Part shown: piece after piece, positions 11,602-23,671 of the stretch
Position numbering within the stretch: position 1 is the stretch's first letter
Layout of the letters: the number at the start of each line of letters is the position of its first letter
Assembly (NCBI RefSeq): GCF_963678635.1
Contig: NC_087070.1
Coordinates: 49,707,467 to 49,771,466, forward strand
DNA: 64,000 bases
Direction of reading: 5' to 3'
From: Symsagittifera roscoffensis
Lineage: Eukaryota; Xenacoelomorpha; Acoela; Convolutidae
The notes under the pieces: model-generated
Seen by the model: the letters and a program-made list of their open reading frames with translations, nothing else
What the model was told of the DNA's origin: nothing
The model's database searches: none
Made by a program: the position numbers and the translations under genes

Positions 11602-13137
11602 CTATCCGTGATTCATGGGAGACGGTTTAAAGTCTTTAAGCGTACTCTCTCCACATTGGCTAAGTATCTCCATTTCTAACGTCGCTACAGTCAGAGTGCA
11701 GTCACTCCTCTTGGTTTTGTAACCGGTTGATTTTATTCCTGCCATGAGAATGGGTGGCACCATCGCTACATCAGTCAACATCCTGTCCGTGCCAGGTAAT
11801 CGATCATCACCCTGTCCCAAGTCCATAGCTTCCTCGACGCGTTTTCTCTTCGCTGAATTGACAGTTTTCATCGAGATTTCGGATTCCACCTTTGTCTTTC
11901 CCGCCTTCCTCAATGTCACCTTGCTGCCCAGTTTCATTTTCATTTCTTTAATTTTGTCAATCACCAATTTTGATCACATCGTTCCCCCTCGGGTTCTTGA
12001 CAGATATACCACTTCTCCTTTGTCTTCTTGCGGCGTCATCTTGATAGGAGAGTTTGCCTCACTTTCGTCAGTGGCCGAGTCGATCAACAACTCGCTCAAT
12101 CTCCCTTCACACTCGTCGAATTTGTCAGGGAATTCCCATATCAGTGGTTGTTTGAGACCTAATTTCAAAATTAACTGGGTTCCGTAGCTCTGAACTACTT
12201 TTCAAATCTCTTCCATGGAGGCCACTCTATCCATTCTGCATCTCGTCCTATTTTTATATTCTCTATGATGCACCTCCCACTCTTCTTCGGGTAACATTCC
12301 CAAGAAAGGTACTCTGGCAGCGCCTTCTATTCTTCTGCTCCTTGGTGATTCCATCAAGAGTTTTTGTTCGGTATTTTTAGAATTGCTCGAAGAGCTGCTC
12401 TCCGGCAATTTCCGATTCGTTCCCATAAAGGCCGACGGGGTTTAGAGCGTGGAAGTACCCTCATCTGCTGGCTCACTCATCACTTCCATCGCGTCCATGC
12501 CGTTCTCAAAATCACTGAGGATATTTTCAAAGTCTAGGCTGGATACTCCTGCTGTCGAAGCCTTATCGTCTTCTTTCCCAGCTTGATCGGGATCCCGTTG
12601 CACAGGTTCCTCGGATCGACGGCTTCCTCCCTGCCCATCGTCTCGTTCCAGGTTCTTACCTGACCTTGAGGGCCCTTGTTCTTCACTCCTGGTCCCATCA
12701 GGAAATTTCGGTACCATTAGCCTGCCAGCTGACTGATCTTCCTCTTCTCCATGAACTACTTTGACTTCCTCGTGTCCGAAGGGTGCTAGCATGGTTCTGG
12801 TCTGTAGGGTTCCTCCCACCGTTAACCCTGGCTTTACGCTCATTACGATTAGGGAGGCTTCTGGTAATTCAGCCTGGCCTCTCATCACCATAGCCGCTAG
12901 ATTCAGTTTCGCCCATTCCTCATCAAACCTCCCAGGCTTTAGAGTCGCTTCATTGCTCATTCGTCTTCTCGTTGCTTCATCCGTGTAAGCAAACTGCGTA
13001 TACTGCAGCACTGCGGCATTTCTGCCCACAAAACACGGGTCCACCAATTCCAAGAATTTCGCCATCCTCCTTTCATTGGTCTCAAAAGCTCCTCTCAACC
13101 TAGGAGTTTGCACTGCGGAGACTGCTCCGAGCAACAT
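11602..13137 (-). pseudogene. gene 2, acidic low-complexity module (copy A)
   Basis: Broken frames at 12,442-13,137, 12,202-12,426, 11,974-12,168 and 11,602-11,967. Rich in Glu, Asp, Ser, Lys and Pro, with basic patches such as SAKRKRVEE that could act as nuclear-localisation-like signals. Aligns with copy B 47,251-48,262 and copy C 57,882-59,204. The 11,602-11,967 frame reads unbroken into the following module, a hint that both belong to one polyprotein. Probably disordered; no catalytic motif. Confidence 0.6.
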
Positions 13138-13278
13138 TTTTCTTATCAGGGAATTCAGGGATTCCCTCCGGCAATTTTTTATAATCGCCCCAACCCTTCG
13201 TCTCTTCTCTCACCTTGTGATATGCTGCAGTCAGTCGAGGAATTCTTGTGATCTCTCCGTTTGTTTTGTCATGGGGTC

Positions 13279-15748
13279 TTAGATTCCAGAGTTTAGGGAA
13301 AACTTCAAGTGTCCCCTGTCCACTTCTCCCATTCGATCACGGAAATGATCATCAAAGTTGACGACCGTCATCTCTGGCTCCGATATCTTTGCAAACAATA
13401 GGTCTTCACTCATGAGCTCTCGCAAAACATGCTGCTCACGCCAGTTCAGCACACTCCCGTCCACTGCTGATATGAGGTTCAGGTGCAGCACCGACCTCCT
13501 GTACGCTTCCACCTTAACATCAGTGAACGCAAACGTGACTGCTGGTCCATAGATCACTGTCAAAAACTCCGTGGCCCCTCTGATCAATGCTAAGGGATCC
13601 GTCCTCATAGCTAAGCTCAGATCAGTTAGTAGGGGCATGCCCCCAGCATGACGTCGCACGTCTTCCTCCCTCTCAATCGCTTCATCCTCTCCTGTTTTAA
13701 AGCGATTCTGCTGCAGGAGGTACTGGATAAGAGTAAGTCGCAAATCTCTTATCTTGTTCCAAGAATCCTTAGATCGTTTCGTGTCGAACATCCTCACGTT
13801 CTCTCTCCTCTGCTCCGGGTAGCGTGTCAAATTCACCAACCCTCCCATGTTTCCATGCGTTATCGCAATCAACGTTAGAAGTCCATCCAATCGCAAATTC
13901 TGTACTCCTTCAGTGAGCAGTATCGCTGGTCCTTTCACAAAATTTCCGCTCCAAACGTCACAAATAGAGCTAGTAATTCAACAATTGATACTTCTACTAC
14001 TACTTGGAGGAATTATTTTATCAGGTATCGAGAAAGTGAAGGGTATATTTTCGCCAAGAAGGACGCTGTCCATCCGGCTCCTGGCCCTTCCAACAACCTG
14101 TCAGTTCGTTCAAAGCCTTCTTCTCCCTTCACATTCTGTGTCCAGAAATTCACCAGGGTTACTTGGCACACTCTGTTCACGAACTCGGCTCATTTCTCTT
14201 CAGCATTTTCGGCCAGGTTTACCTCCTTCACAAAATAAGCATGGATCTTCCTGATCTTCGAAAGCATCTGCACCCAAAGCTGCTATCCTAGGGGTTAAGT
14301 GCAGCCACTAGTTAGCCTCTGGTTTCGTTCTAAAAACAAATGGCTCCAGATGAGCTCTAGTCTCCTACGAGTTGTTCTTTCTCTCTCCTTCCTCATTTAC
14401 TTCCATTCCTCGGAACCATAAATCGTTTGACATCGCTATGATTACTGGATGGTCATCGTTAATTCTCGGCTTCAGTTTGGGTTGTCGACTGAAGTTGGAC
14501 AGTTCCAAACCCAGCACTTCGTCTAACACCAACATGTGTAGTGAATGGTTCTTAAATCCTCGCATCGCATTCGAGATTTCAGACCCCACCAGGTAGTTCA
14601 GCCCTGAGTGGCCGCAGATTCTCCATCCCTATTCCGCGGTTTGGGGCATTTATGATTAGATCATATTTCCCTTCCAAGAGCAAAGCCACCATTGCATACA
14701 CGAACTTCAGTCCATCCGGGAGATGTGCATATTCCGGAGACAGTGCAAACACGGCTCTCGGTGTAATTTTAGTGAAGGCACCTTCTTTCAGCGTGTCCAC
14801 TACTTCACCCATTGATTCGAGGATATCCTTTATAGCTGACCATACAGCAGGTTCGGCTGTCGTAGGCTCTCTGACTCTGCTCAGGAAACCCCTACTATGT
14901 AGATGGTCATTGATGCCAGCGAATACATTTGTGATCGGGTTCATTTCTGTCTGCCGTTGTACCCCGATTGTCATTGACACAGATTGCATTAGGTCTAGGT
15001 CGACCGCTGCCAACATTACAACATCAGACCAAAACAGAGACTTGGAGGTATACACGAAGTCTGAACTCGCGACTACCACAATCTTTGCCTTCCTCATTTC
15101 TGCCTTGTCATACGCAGCAAAGATTGTCTCATCTTTCTTGATCGCCTTCAATCCACCGTATCTCGGAACATCACCTTCTTGATTCACTTGTTTCGGGTAC
15201 GCTTTCTCTTTTACAAGTCCTGGGGTTGTTTTCACCTGCCTGATTATCTTTACATGTTGTCCTATCGGCGCCCTCGTCGTCAGCAATCTTCCGGGTCTTT
15301 ACTCTCAATTTCTTTCATCGTGGTTCATTTTCACATCTTGCAATGGTCTTGCTTTCACTAGACCCATTGTACTGTTTGAGGGCAGTCCCTCTAAATCGGC
15401 AAATCTCAAGGTGGTTGTAGAGCTGAAGTTTATGCCAGCGGCTATTAACCAGTCCAAGCCTGTTAATGAGTACAGTCCATTGACAGACAATCTCGCTCCA
15501 TTCAACATCATCATGGCATCTGCTGCAAAGCTCATCGTCTGAAGGTTCAATTTCATCAGATCCTCTTTGTACATATTCCAAGGAGAAGGTGTGGGTCTCG
15601 ACCACATCAAAGAGCTCCTGTTTGGGCTTCGCTCCTCTCGACTGGTGCTCGTCGTTTCTGACCTTATATCCGATCTAGAGGTGCTGGTCGTCTCCGCAGT
15701 CGTATTGACAGGTCCTAATCTTCGCCTACGATGGATGGTTCTTCTCAT
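13279..15748 (-). pseudogene. gene 2, degenerate SGNH-like and helical module (copy A)
   Basis: Frames at 15,305-15,748, 14,579-15,286, 14,365-14,589 and 13,279-13,938 align with copy B 44,266-47,250 and copy C 59,138-62,334. The first half carries a block-III-like FAGINDHLHSRG preceded by an SDF stretch where a catalytic Ser block would be, then a conserved ALSPEYAHLPDGLKFVYAM segment. The second half has VKGPAILLTEGVQNLRLDG, IYGPAVTFAFTDVKVEAYR and NWREQHVLRELMS, shared with all copies including D. No catalytic triad can be completed, so this looks like an inactive SGNH-type domain followed by an unknown helical domain. Confidence 0.65.
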
Positions 15749-15857
15749 CTGTGCTTCCTCCAGTCAATCTTGTACGTCTGTCCTTTGCCCCGGCTCGCTA
15801 AAGCTTTGCGGCTTATAGGTCGTCACGGCTGGGACCGTTCCCAAACGATTTTCCAAA

Positions 15858-16740
15858 TTAGGGGGCACAAAGGAAAATCGCCGTTTCATTCGCAGTTTCC
15901 TCCTTCTTCAGCACTCCCGTGTCAAAGAGCTCAACTTCCATTTCATCCAAACGCTCCTGAAAGACTCGGTTCAACCAGGCTTGTCCTTCAATGCTGTCAA
16001 AATGGATCCCATCAGTGGTTAGTCTGGCCTGATCCATGGCTCTCAGCTCTTGTTCAATGTCTATCAGGATCAACCGTCCAGCATTCCGACTCGCAAGATT
16101 TCTCAGGATGTTGTTCCACCTGATGACTCCTTCATTATGTCTTCTTCCTGTCGCTGTCAACGTTTTGGTGCTCATTGGTACGGTCGGTGCAGACAATCAG
16201 CACCGCGCACTTGAATTTATCCCAGAGAGTAGTAAATAGGCACACCATCATTGACTCCCATAGTGCCTCTTTCTCATCTGAGCCTCTTGACAATTATTCG
16301 TCCCCATTAGGATAATTATGTTAGGGATCCTCCCTGGTTTCATCAGCTCCACCATCTGAAATAGCTGGGCTATCGTTGCACCTCCAAAGGCCATCACCGT
16401 AGTGATCCAGGAGGTCTTCAAATTCTGGAGCACTCTGACTAGACTGTCACCCAGTATCAGATGTGATGTCCCAAGGGGGGGGGGGTTGCTTCAGGTTTAC
16501 TGCTGGGTTTCAAGTTGATTGATTGAAGTAGGCTCGCAAATCAGTGTCCGGAACTCCCATGAAGCTAAATTTCAACTGATTGTTCTTCTGCACGTCAATC
16601 ACTCGGGACACTTTCTTCAGTGGTACTTCTCGTATCTTTCTACCTGGAACCTTGGAGCTCTTTGTCGGTAACGTTGTATCACTAATTCCCGTTCTCGTCA
16701 TCATCTGTTGGGACAGTTGCACTCTGCTCGTGTCATCTAT
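15858..16740 (-). pseudogene. gene 2, SGNH/GDSL hydrolase module (copy A, broken)
   Basis: Fragments at 15,858-16,196, 16,248-16,433 and 16,510-16,722. They contain the GTNN block (16,248-16,433 frame) and the DGIHFDS block carrying the Asp and His of the SGNH family (15,858-16,196 frame). The first block (GDSL) lies at about 16,440-16,460 in a shifted frame beside a G9 run. Intact in copies B (43,307-44,089) and C (62,094-63,014). SGNH hydrolases cleave ester bonds; the substrate here is unknown. Confidence 0.7.
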
Positions 16741-17402
16741 TATTCCGTAGGGTGCAGTAAAGCCCGGAACCTGGCGCTTTCCTATTAGCGACCAATCGTC
16801 AAGTTGTCTATATCAATTTTCTCACCGTTTGCTCCACGACTGGGTCATCTAGGGTGTCACTCGGGTCCGGGATTGTCACTCGACCGGTTGTGGCCGGGAG
16901 TTGCGTCTCCGTCGTCTGTCTCAACTCTCGAGGCGTCGAAAGTTTCATCGGTAGGTATTACTTTTTCCACGGCTGTCGTTAACGCCAGACGCTCCGATTG
17001 CTGCTTGTAATCTCGCCTCAAGCGCTCTATTTCTTCACCCTGCTTCTTGTTACAATCTTCAAACTATTTCTTCCACATGTCTCTATCTTCTTCGATACTG
17101 AGCATGGTCTTGGTCATCTCGTCCAGCTCCCTTCTGGACTTCTCCAGTTCTTCTGTCGTCCCATTAAGATCTTGCATAGTCTCGTTCGTCTGAACCTTTT
17201 CCTCTACTTTCGCCCTCTTTGTTGGCACAGCTGCTCTCAATTGTGAACGAGACGAGGCAGCCTCGTTGTTCATTTCTTGATGCATTCTCCTCAATCCAGG
17301 CCTAGGCTTGGTGGGCAAAGGCATCTCACCTGGTTGGTAGGTCCTCGAACTTCCCAATCCAGGCTCGTTCGCCGTATTACCAGTTTGACAAACTGAAATC
17401 AA
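16741..17402 (-). pseudogene. gene 2, N-terminal coiled-coil module (copy A, 5' end deleted)
   Basis: Open at 17,064-17,402 with a long charged helix containing heptad-like LEKSRRELDEMTKTMLSIEEDRDMWKK segments. Compared with copy B (42,420-43,304) about 310 bp including the start region is missing: the leading spacer joins directly to NEPGLGSSRTYQPGEMPLP. The fragment ends in broken frames toward the hydrolase module. Confidence 0.6.
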
Positions 17403-17717
17403 GTGAATGATTAAAAGATCAATCAGGATCCAGAAAAGAGGTCGCGAATGTCACAATTGTCAACTTTACATTCATTTTGTATTAAAATTTATTAAAATCA
17501 ATTCGTTGCTAAAATTTTGGAATTTGACCTAAGAATGGACAGTCCAAACTTCGGATCTATTCCTAAGATTGTCATTCGGTTATTCATGGTCACTAATTCC
17601 TCGTTACCCAGGGTCTTAATAACATAACACATGACATAGCATAACACACATATCAGACACAAAACACTTTTAGTATGACGTCTTCCTGCATGCAACCTAA
17701 ACTCAGCCTATACTTAA
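17403..17717 (-). other. spacer between pol and gene 2 (copy A)
   Basis: AT-rich non-coding spacer aligned with copy B 42,049-42,419. In element sense it ends ATTGATTTCAG just before the gene 2 frame, a plausible splice acceptor in this copy, though copy B differs because of the copy A deletion. How gene 2 is expressed (splicing, internal promoter or re-initiation) cannot be told. Confidence 0.45.
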
Positions 17718-18513
17718 TTAATATTTCTTATGTAAGTATACTTGTATATTAGTATCGGAGAAGGTTACGTGTATCAGTGCACACAGATACCGTGGATGCA
17801 GTCGTCCTCGATTGGGATCGTACACTGGAAGCGAGATTTCCTTCATTTCCCTTTCCACCAGGAAGTCTCTCAATCTCGTCAAGGACAAGATTAGATTTTC
17901 CGGGTCGAAGTGCCGCTTCTCCGACGCCCTCGTCACCAAGAAGCATAAGCACTTTCCCGGTATCTGTGACGCCGCCGGCCTCCTATTCCTGGCCTCTGCT
18001 TCCAAAGGAATTCTATGTTTTTATATTCTCTCTTAAAATCCGCTGCTTACGCTGTCTTAAAACTCATGTCTGCTGTGATCGCTATCGCACATGTTCTATT
18101 CGTGAGTATAAAATCACCATCTGTCAACGTTATGCTACTTGAGTATTCATTTGGTAAGCTAAAATATGACTCAACTACCCTCTCTATGTCCAGTTTCTTA
18201 GGGTCCTCGTCTGTTTCTGCTTCTAGATCACCTGTCTCTCTTGCTATTCTTAATTTTTTTATTAACAAATTTTCAGTGTGGGTAAGTCGTACCCCCACTC
18301 CCCGGACAAAATATCCATCGACGTCCCCGTCGATTGCATACCGGATATCAATTGAGGTTGGAAGCCGGAATGAGTAATGGCCCAGGAGGGATCATCCCTT
18401 TCGGTTTTTACGTATTTCATGCTTCCACGATCTACATGTTGAATGGTGACACTGGTCTCCTTTGGGTCCGACGTCATTTCGTTCAGCCATTCCAAGACAC
18501 GCAAATTCGACAA
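17718..18513 (-). pseudogene. Pol C-terminal macrodomain-like domain (copy A, frameshifted)
   Basis: Three frames (18,262-18,513, 18,047-18,298, 17,718-18,005) make up the domain that is open in copy B at 41,203-42,048. Upstream the frame is continuous with the integrase tail: the stretch before 18,513 reads SYEQDLSNLRVLEWLNE without a stop, showing the domain was part of Pol. A one-base loss in a T run near 18,305 and a second indel near 18,030 break it. Macrodomain-like features are the CAIAITADMSFKTA strand-helix, the CFLVTRA strand and the final DTNIQVYLHKK strand. Confidence 0.7.
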
Positions 18514-20300
18514 GTCTTGTTCATATGACTGCTGTTGCTCGTCGTCGAATTTTACTTCGGTCTTGGACCGGTCATCGACCCACTCCTCGTCGTGATCATC
18601 GACTATGTCAATGTGCTATGACACAGTTATTTCTTATTGACCCACTACTTCTTCCACTATCTTCTTTAGATCTATCCTGTCCACTACGGATCTTGTCTTC
18701 GTAAGGTTTATATTTCTTCGTGTGTCTTGACCTGTCACTCTGTTGAGTCTGTATCGTAAATGGAAGGTCCGGTTTCAAATTCTTGGGGACCTCCATTTGT
18801 TCGGGGTCTTGCCAGTCCTCCTATGCGTAGGGTAAGGTTTCTTCATCTGCTTCGATGACTTCGTTGGGATATAGGTCCAGTGGTGGAATTGTTCCTTCCT
18901 CTACGACCTCATTTCCATCGTTTTTTTTCCCCTGGTGCCCTTCTCGTTGACCTCACAAGCAGGGTCCATCATCAGATAATCCCTCTCTTCCATGTCTGCA
19001 GGTATACACCAGTCCTCTGTCGATGGATTGTGTGGCTTGATGTTCTCATAGTGAGTGGCTCTGCCTGTACTCAGTCTATAAAATCGTCCCTCCTGGTGCA
19101 CTTCCGTAATCATGAAGGGTCCCCTCTACTTGTTTAGGAACTTTTTCGTTCCTTTCGGTGGTATGACGTTGAAATACCCATACATAGTCTACTACCGAGT
19201 ACGCTTTTGTACCAGTTGCTTTCTTATCGAATGTTTTCCTCTGCCTTGCCTGTGCCTGCTGAGTTTTCCGTCTACACAAGTCGTTTAACTCTTGGTGACG
19301 TCTAATTACATCCCTTACATAGACTTGTGGTGATGTTTTCTTCCCCTCATACTCCGGATAAAAGAAAGTCAAGGGCAAATACTTCTCGTGTCCAGTTAGC
19401 ATAATGTGTGGACTAACTCCGGTGGTGGATTGTTGCGTGCTATTGTAAGCTCCCATCACCTGTGGAGTATATCTGTCCCAATCGGTCATGTACCTGGAAC
19501 AATATACACTCAGCATCGACACTAACGTTCTATTTTGCCTTTCCACTAAGCCATTCGTCTGGGGATGGTATGTCGTGGAGTGGGCCTGAACCACCTGCGA
19601 ACGTCGCATGAGCTCTTTCGTAAGTTCTCCCACGAAAGCTGTTCCGTTATCCGATTGAAACGTCATCGGACAACCGTGTCTTGCTATTCACGTGTTGATT
19701 AGGTGATCGCAAGTCTCTTCTGCTGAGGCAGTTATGCAGGGCACGGCCTCTGCATACTTTGTGAAATGATCTATCATGACTAAGCCTTGATTATAACCAC
19801 TGTCTGTCATGCATATCTTTTGGTGATCAATCTGTACCACTTCGTTAAATTCAGTTGACTCGATCGACTGCAAGGGAAATCGCAACTTCCTTGGACCCTT
19901 GACTTGTTGGCATGGCAGACATGCTGTTAACCACTTCTCACATGCCTTTTCCATTCCAGGCCACTCAAAGCGTTTCAGAATCCTCTGGTATAGTTTGTCG
20001 ATTCCCTGATGGCCCATCTGATCATGTGACCTGAATAAAAGTTCTGTTTGATAGAGTTGCGGCAACACTATCGCATTGTATTTCTACAGGAACTTGTCTT
20101 CTTCTCTTCTCTTGCAATTCACGATCCCGTCCTTGTTCAGATATAACCTTCCATCTTTCTGCATAAAGTACTGTCCCAAAATGCGATAACTGTCTTCCTC
20201 CGGATCGTCTTTGTCCGGAGCTTCATTTCAGGTTGCTCGTCATGCGGTCATTTCTCTGTGCTCTTATTAGGTCCGAGAGTCTGTATCTCGCCATCAAGTA
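18514..20300 (-). pseudogene. Pol integrase with acidic tail (copy A)
   Basis: The HHCC zinc finger (HDQMGHQ ... CLPCQQVK) and the first catalytic Asp (VVQIDHQK) lie at 19,688-20,068. The second Asp and the Glu (FQSDNG ... QTNGLVERQ) lie at 19,076-19,666. A TGA at 19,688-19,690 replaces the Trp seen in copy B. Downstream is a GPY/F-type C-terminal domain, then an acidic linker (18,514-19,060) leading to the macrodomain. Integrase inserts the cDNA; nearby 3-bp duplications show the stagger. Broken by stops and frameshifts. Confidence 0.85.
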
Positions 20301-21002
20301 CTTCATGACCCTCATCTGACTATTCATCTCCTCTGGCTGATGCGTGTCATCTTTCATCTTAACGCAACAAATCTTCGCCAATGGTTGTGTTTCTTGTTTG
20401 AAAGGTTGAAGAACAGTCTTGACTGCCTCTTTTTGCGGCAACAAGCTTATCGAACATTTCGATACTGCTATTTTTTCCAGATCATCTGCTGCGTTGTCAA
20501 AGATTCTTTCACCTGGTATGAGGTAGCGATCACTGTCAGGGTCTTGATATACCTCCCTATCCAGATCCCTTGGTCGAGTTTCCACTAATAGTGTGTGGAT
20601 CGCTTGCTCTGACATGTCTAACCCTGAGCTCGAGCTCCTGTCTGAATAGGTGTCGATTCCTGAAATACGGGAAATGTCATCCATTGAAGAGTCTGCGATA
20701 GAGCACGTTCCCTCCTCCGGATCAGTTCTGTGCGTTCTTCGCATCCATCTGAACTCCCCGGACAAAATTTTATTCTCCATGTCCTGTTTCCCATAACCAA
20801 CTTTTTCATCTACATCAGACTCCCCGGACAAATTTTCTTGTCCCGGGTGTTGATCCTGAACTCAGCGGCTCTTCTCGCTGTTCGTCTCCCCGGACAAACA
20901 ATTTTGCCCCGGGTTTCGTTCAACCTTCTCACCTTCCTTATCCTTGTCCTCGAAGGTAACTGTTTTCTTTTGCGTATCGTTCCCCTGTTCTTTCCGTTTG
21001 TT
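20300..21002 (-). pseudogene. Pol spacer between RNase H and integrase, with 66-bp repeats
   Basis: A disordered, acidic region of Pol. Three repeats spaced exactly 66 bp (22 codons) start at 20,754, 20,820 and 20,886, each with CTCCCCGGACAAA on the plus strand and coding for an LSGE motif (NCLSGET, NLSGES, KILSGEF). A frameshift separates the first from the others. The repeat core in element sense, TTTGTCCGGGGAG, is nearly the polypurine tract. Function unknown; probably a flexible linker. Confidence 0.6.
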
Positions 21003-21955
21003 TGATGTGATTGTCAAGACGTTTTGGGGTATCGAGGACACTAGTTGCTGAACTATAGTCCTACAATCCCTTTCATTTTCTTTGTGTTGTCGTCTTGACG
21101 GCATGATCTTCACCTTCTCGCAGGCTGTCAGTGATTTCATGGCTGCTGCCCACTCGGGGTCATCTCTGATCACTTCTCTCTCCAACAATCGATCCAGCAT
21201 CCTCATCACTTGCGGTGTGACCTGCACTGTTTTAATCAATAATGAGAGGCTGTTGATTTTCATGCGAGAGAGTTCCTGCTGAACCAGGTTCGAGCGCAGC
21301 AACACATCCAAGGGTATATGATGTGATTGTCAAGACGTTTGGGGTATCGAGGACACTAGTTGCTGAACTATAGTCCTACAATCCCTTTCATTTTCTTTGT
21401 GTTGTCGTCTTGACGGCATGATCTTCACCTTCTCGCAGGCTGTCAGTGATGCCATGGCTGCTGCCCACTCGGGGTCATCTCTGATCACTTCTCTCTCCAA
21501 CAATCCATCCAGCATCCTCATCACTTGCGGTGTGACCTGCACTGTTTTATTCAATAATGAGAGGCTGTTGATTTTCATGCGAGAGAGTTCCTGCTGAACC
21601 AGGTTCGAGCGCAGCAACACATCCAAGGGTATATGATGTGATTGTCAAGACGTTTGTGGTATCGAGGACACTAGTTGCTGAACTATAGTCCTACAATCCC
21701 TTTCATTTTCTTTGTGTTGCCGTCTTGACGGCATGATCTTCACCTTCTCGCAGACTGTCAGTGATGCCATGGCTGCTGCCCACTCGGGGTCATCTCTGAT
21801 CACTTCTCTCTCCAACAATCCACCCAGCATCCTCATCACTTAAGGTGTGACCTGCACTGTTTTATTCAATAATGAGAGGCTGTTGATGTTCATGCGAGAG
21901 AGTTCCTGCTGAACCAAGTTCGAGCGCAGCAACACATCCAAGGGCACCCGGTCCT
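21003..21955 (-). repeat. three tandem 315-bp copies within pol
   Basis: The phrase GATGTGATTGTCAAGACGTTT recurs at about 21,004, 21,320 and 21,635. Each unit of about 315 bp encodes the same 100 residues (DVLLRSNLVQQELSRM ... IVQQLVSSIP), downstream of RNase H. The unit is a whole number of codons, but stops follow at the junctions (GGTATATGATG), so the protein is broken. The units differ by only a few bases, so the triplication is recent compared with the age of the copy. Confidence 0.85.
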
Positions 21956-22562
21956 TCTTGGATAGAACCTTTATCTCGGCTGCTTTCTCTACAACTAACT
22001 CAGGATGTCCTGGGATTGGATGTCCAGTCTTATCTAACCATCTCGTCAAGGGAAGCGCTTCGTAAGTCTCTTTGTCCAGAAACGAGAACCCTTCCTTGAT
22101 TTCTGCCTGATTGGCTTGCTTCTGTTCCAGTCTTTCATAGAACTCAGTCTTCTTGCTGAGGCTGTCAGCATTCTGGTGTTTGTCACGCATCCTGTGCTCG
22201 ATTATCATATGGTAGCCATCTAATCTCACTATCCATCTACCAATATAACTCTGATCCATCGAGTATGTCTTCAACCAGGATAACGCTCTGTTGGCCACGC
22301 GTAACTTTAAGGGAGCGCTCCCCAAGTATTCGCGGTACTTTTCCACAAATTTGACTACTGCAAACATTTCTGCTTTCGGCTCACCATATTTCATCTCAAT
22401 GTCACTTAACACCTTACTGCCATATGCAATGGGACGGAGAACGGTTCTTCCATTCCATTCCTGCTCGTGATGCAGTATTCCTGAGATGGCTACTACTGAT
22501 GCGTCTGTGTCAAGAACATACATGCCCTTTTCGGTAGGCATGCCTAGCACTGGCGCTTCCAC
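21840..22562 (-). pseudogene. Pol RNase H domain (copy A)
   Basis: An open frame of 240 codons. It begins with the end of the RT connection, then VLDTDAS (first Asp), AEMFAVVKF (Glu), a NRALSWL block where the second Asp is usual but Ala-Asn is seen, and a RDKHQNADSLSKK block with the His and last Asp. This order is typical of Ty3/gypsy RNase H. It continues into the PxTRWLDKTGHPIPGHP linker and the repeated segment described above. Confidence 0.85.
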
Positions 22563-23671
22563 ATTTCCCGCGTTATGTTCTCGAAGGCAGCTTGAGCTTC
22601 ATCGCTCCATTCGAACTTCTTTACTTTGTTGCGCATCAGCTTCTGCATGGGATACACCTTGTCTGCATATCCTTTTATGAACTCACGGTAATAATTGTCA
22701 AACCCTAGCAAGCTCATGACTTGTGTGTCCGTTCTGGGAGCCTTCCATGTCAGCACAGCCTCTACTGCTTGCGGGTCCGGCCTCACACCATGCCTGTCCA
22801 CCATTCTTCCTAGATACTTGATTGAATCCCTCAGGATCTCGCATTTCGATGGTTTGCATTTCAAACCTGCTCTCTTCATGCAGTCAAAGACCTCATCGAG
22901 CCGATCAATGTGGTCTTCTAAGGTGGGTGTTGCTATGACCACGTCATCCGCGTAACACATCACAAGGTTCCCGTACTTTTTCGTCACTCCGATCAAAGCC
23001 TGAGCCATCAGTCTTTGAAAAGTGGCCGATGCGTTGCACAAGCCGAGGGGCATCCTCTTTCACTGGTACAAACCCAATTCACATGCGAATCCGGTCTTCT
23101 CTTTGTCCTTCTTCCGCGGGTTGAACCTGCCAGAAGGCCAAACCCAAGTCCAGAGTGGTGAAGAATTTGGCGTCACCAAGTTTCGAGAGGCTTTTGTCTG
23201 TTCGCGGTATCGGGTACGCGTCTTTTATTGTAACCGCGTTCAAATAACGAAAGTCGGAACAGAACCTAAGCTGCCCCCCTTTCTTTTTGCCATGACTACC
23301 CCGCAAACCCACGGCGATTTCGAGGGTTCTATCATGTTGTATTCGAGCAACGTTTCTATCTCCGCTCGGCACGATTCCAATTTATGTGGTGTCATTCGTC
23401 TTGCGCCTTCCCTATGGGGAACGGCGCCTTCCTCTAGTTAGATTTCGTGTTCGACGAAGTTACAACAACCGATATCCACCTTATGTTTTGAAAATACATC
23501 CGCGTTCCGATTTAAAACCGCCCGCATTGATTCAAAATCTCCCTCGCCTATTTTCCCTTTTAAGTGTTCCATTTCTGGCAAAACCGGTTTATCAGATTCT
23601 AGTTCAAATGACGAGGGGCGTTCCCAAAAATTCGAGCAGCTCGATAAGCCGTCGTCCGTTTCGGATCTCAT
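22544..23671 (-). pseudogene. Pol reverse transcriptase (copy A)
   Basis: Three frames: 23,438-23,671 (entry, FSKHKVDIG), 23,079-23,372 (FCSDFRYLNAVTIKDAYPIP, then motif A TTLDLGLAFWQV) and 22,544-23,053 (MPLGLCNASATFQRLM, then YADD at 22,943-22,954, then YLGRMV). A TGA at 23,060-23,062 replaces the expected Trp before KRMPLGL. The domain order and YADD box are those of gypsy-group LTR elements. The frameshift and stops mean no active enzyme from this copy. Confidence 0.9.

Noticed and set aside
10089-11611. Several plus-strand frames of 60-190 codons
   Set aside because: Antisense shadows of gene 2; Ser/Leu-rich, without motifs, and not conserved in copy B or C.
16476-16490. G9 run as a programmed frameshift site
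   Set aside because: The run is in copy A only; copies B and C read through the equivalent place without it, so it is a mutation.
17403-17717. Spliceosomal intron between pol and gene 2
   Set aside because: An ATTTCAG acceptor-like end exists in copy A, but it lies at a deletion and copy B has coding sequence in that place. Not enough to call an intron.
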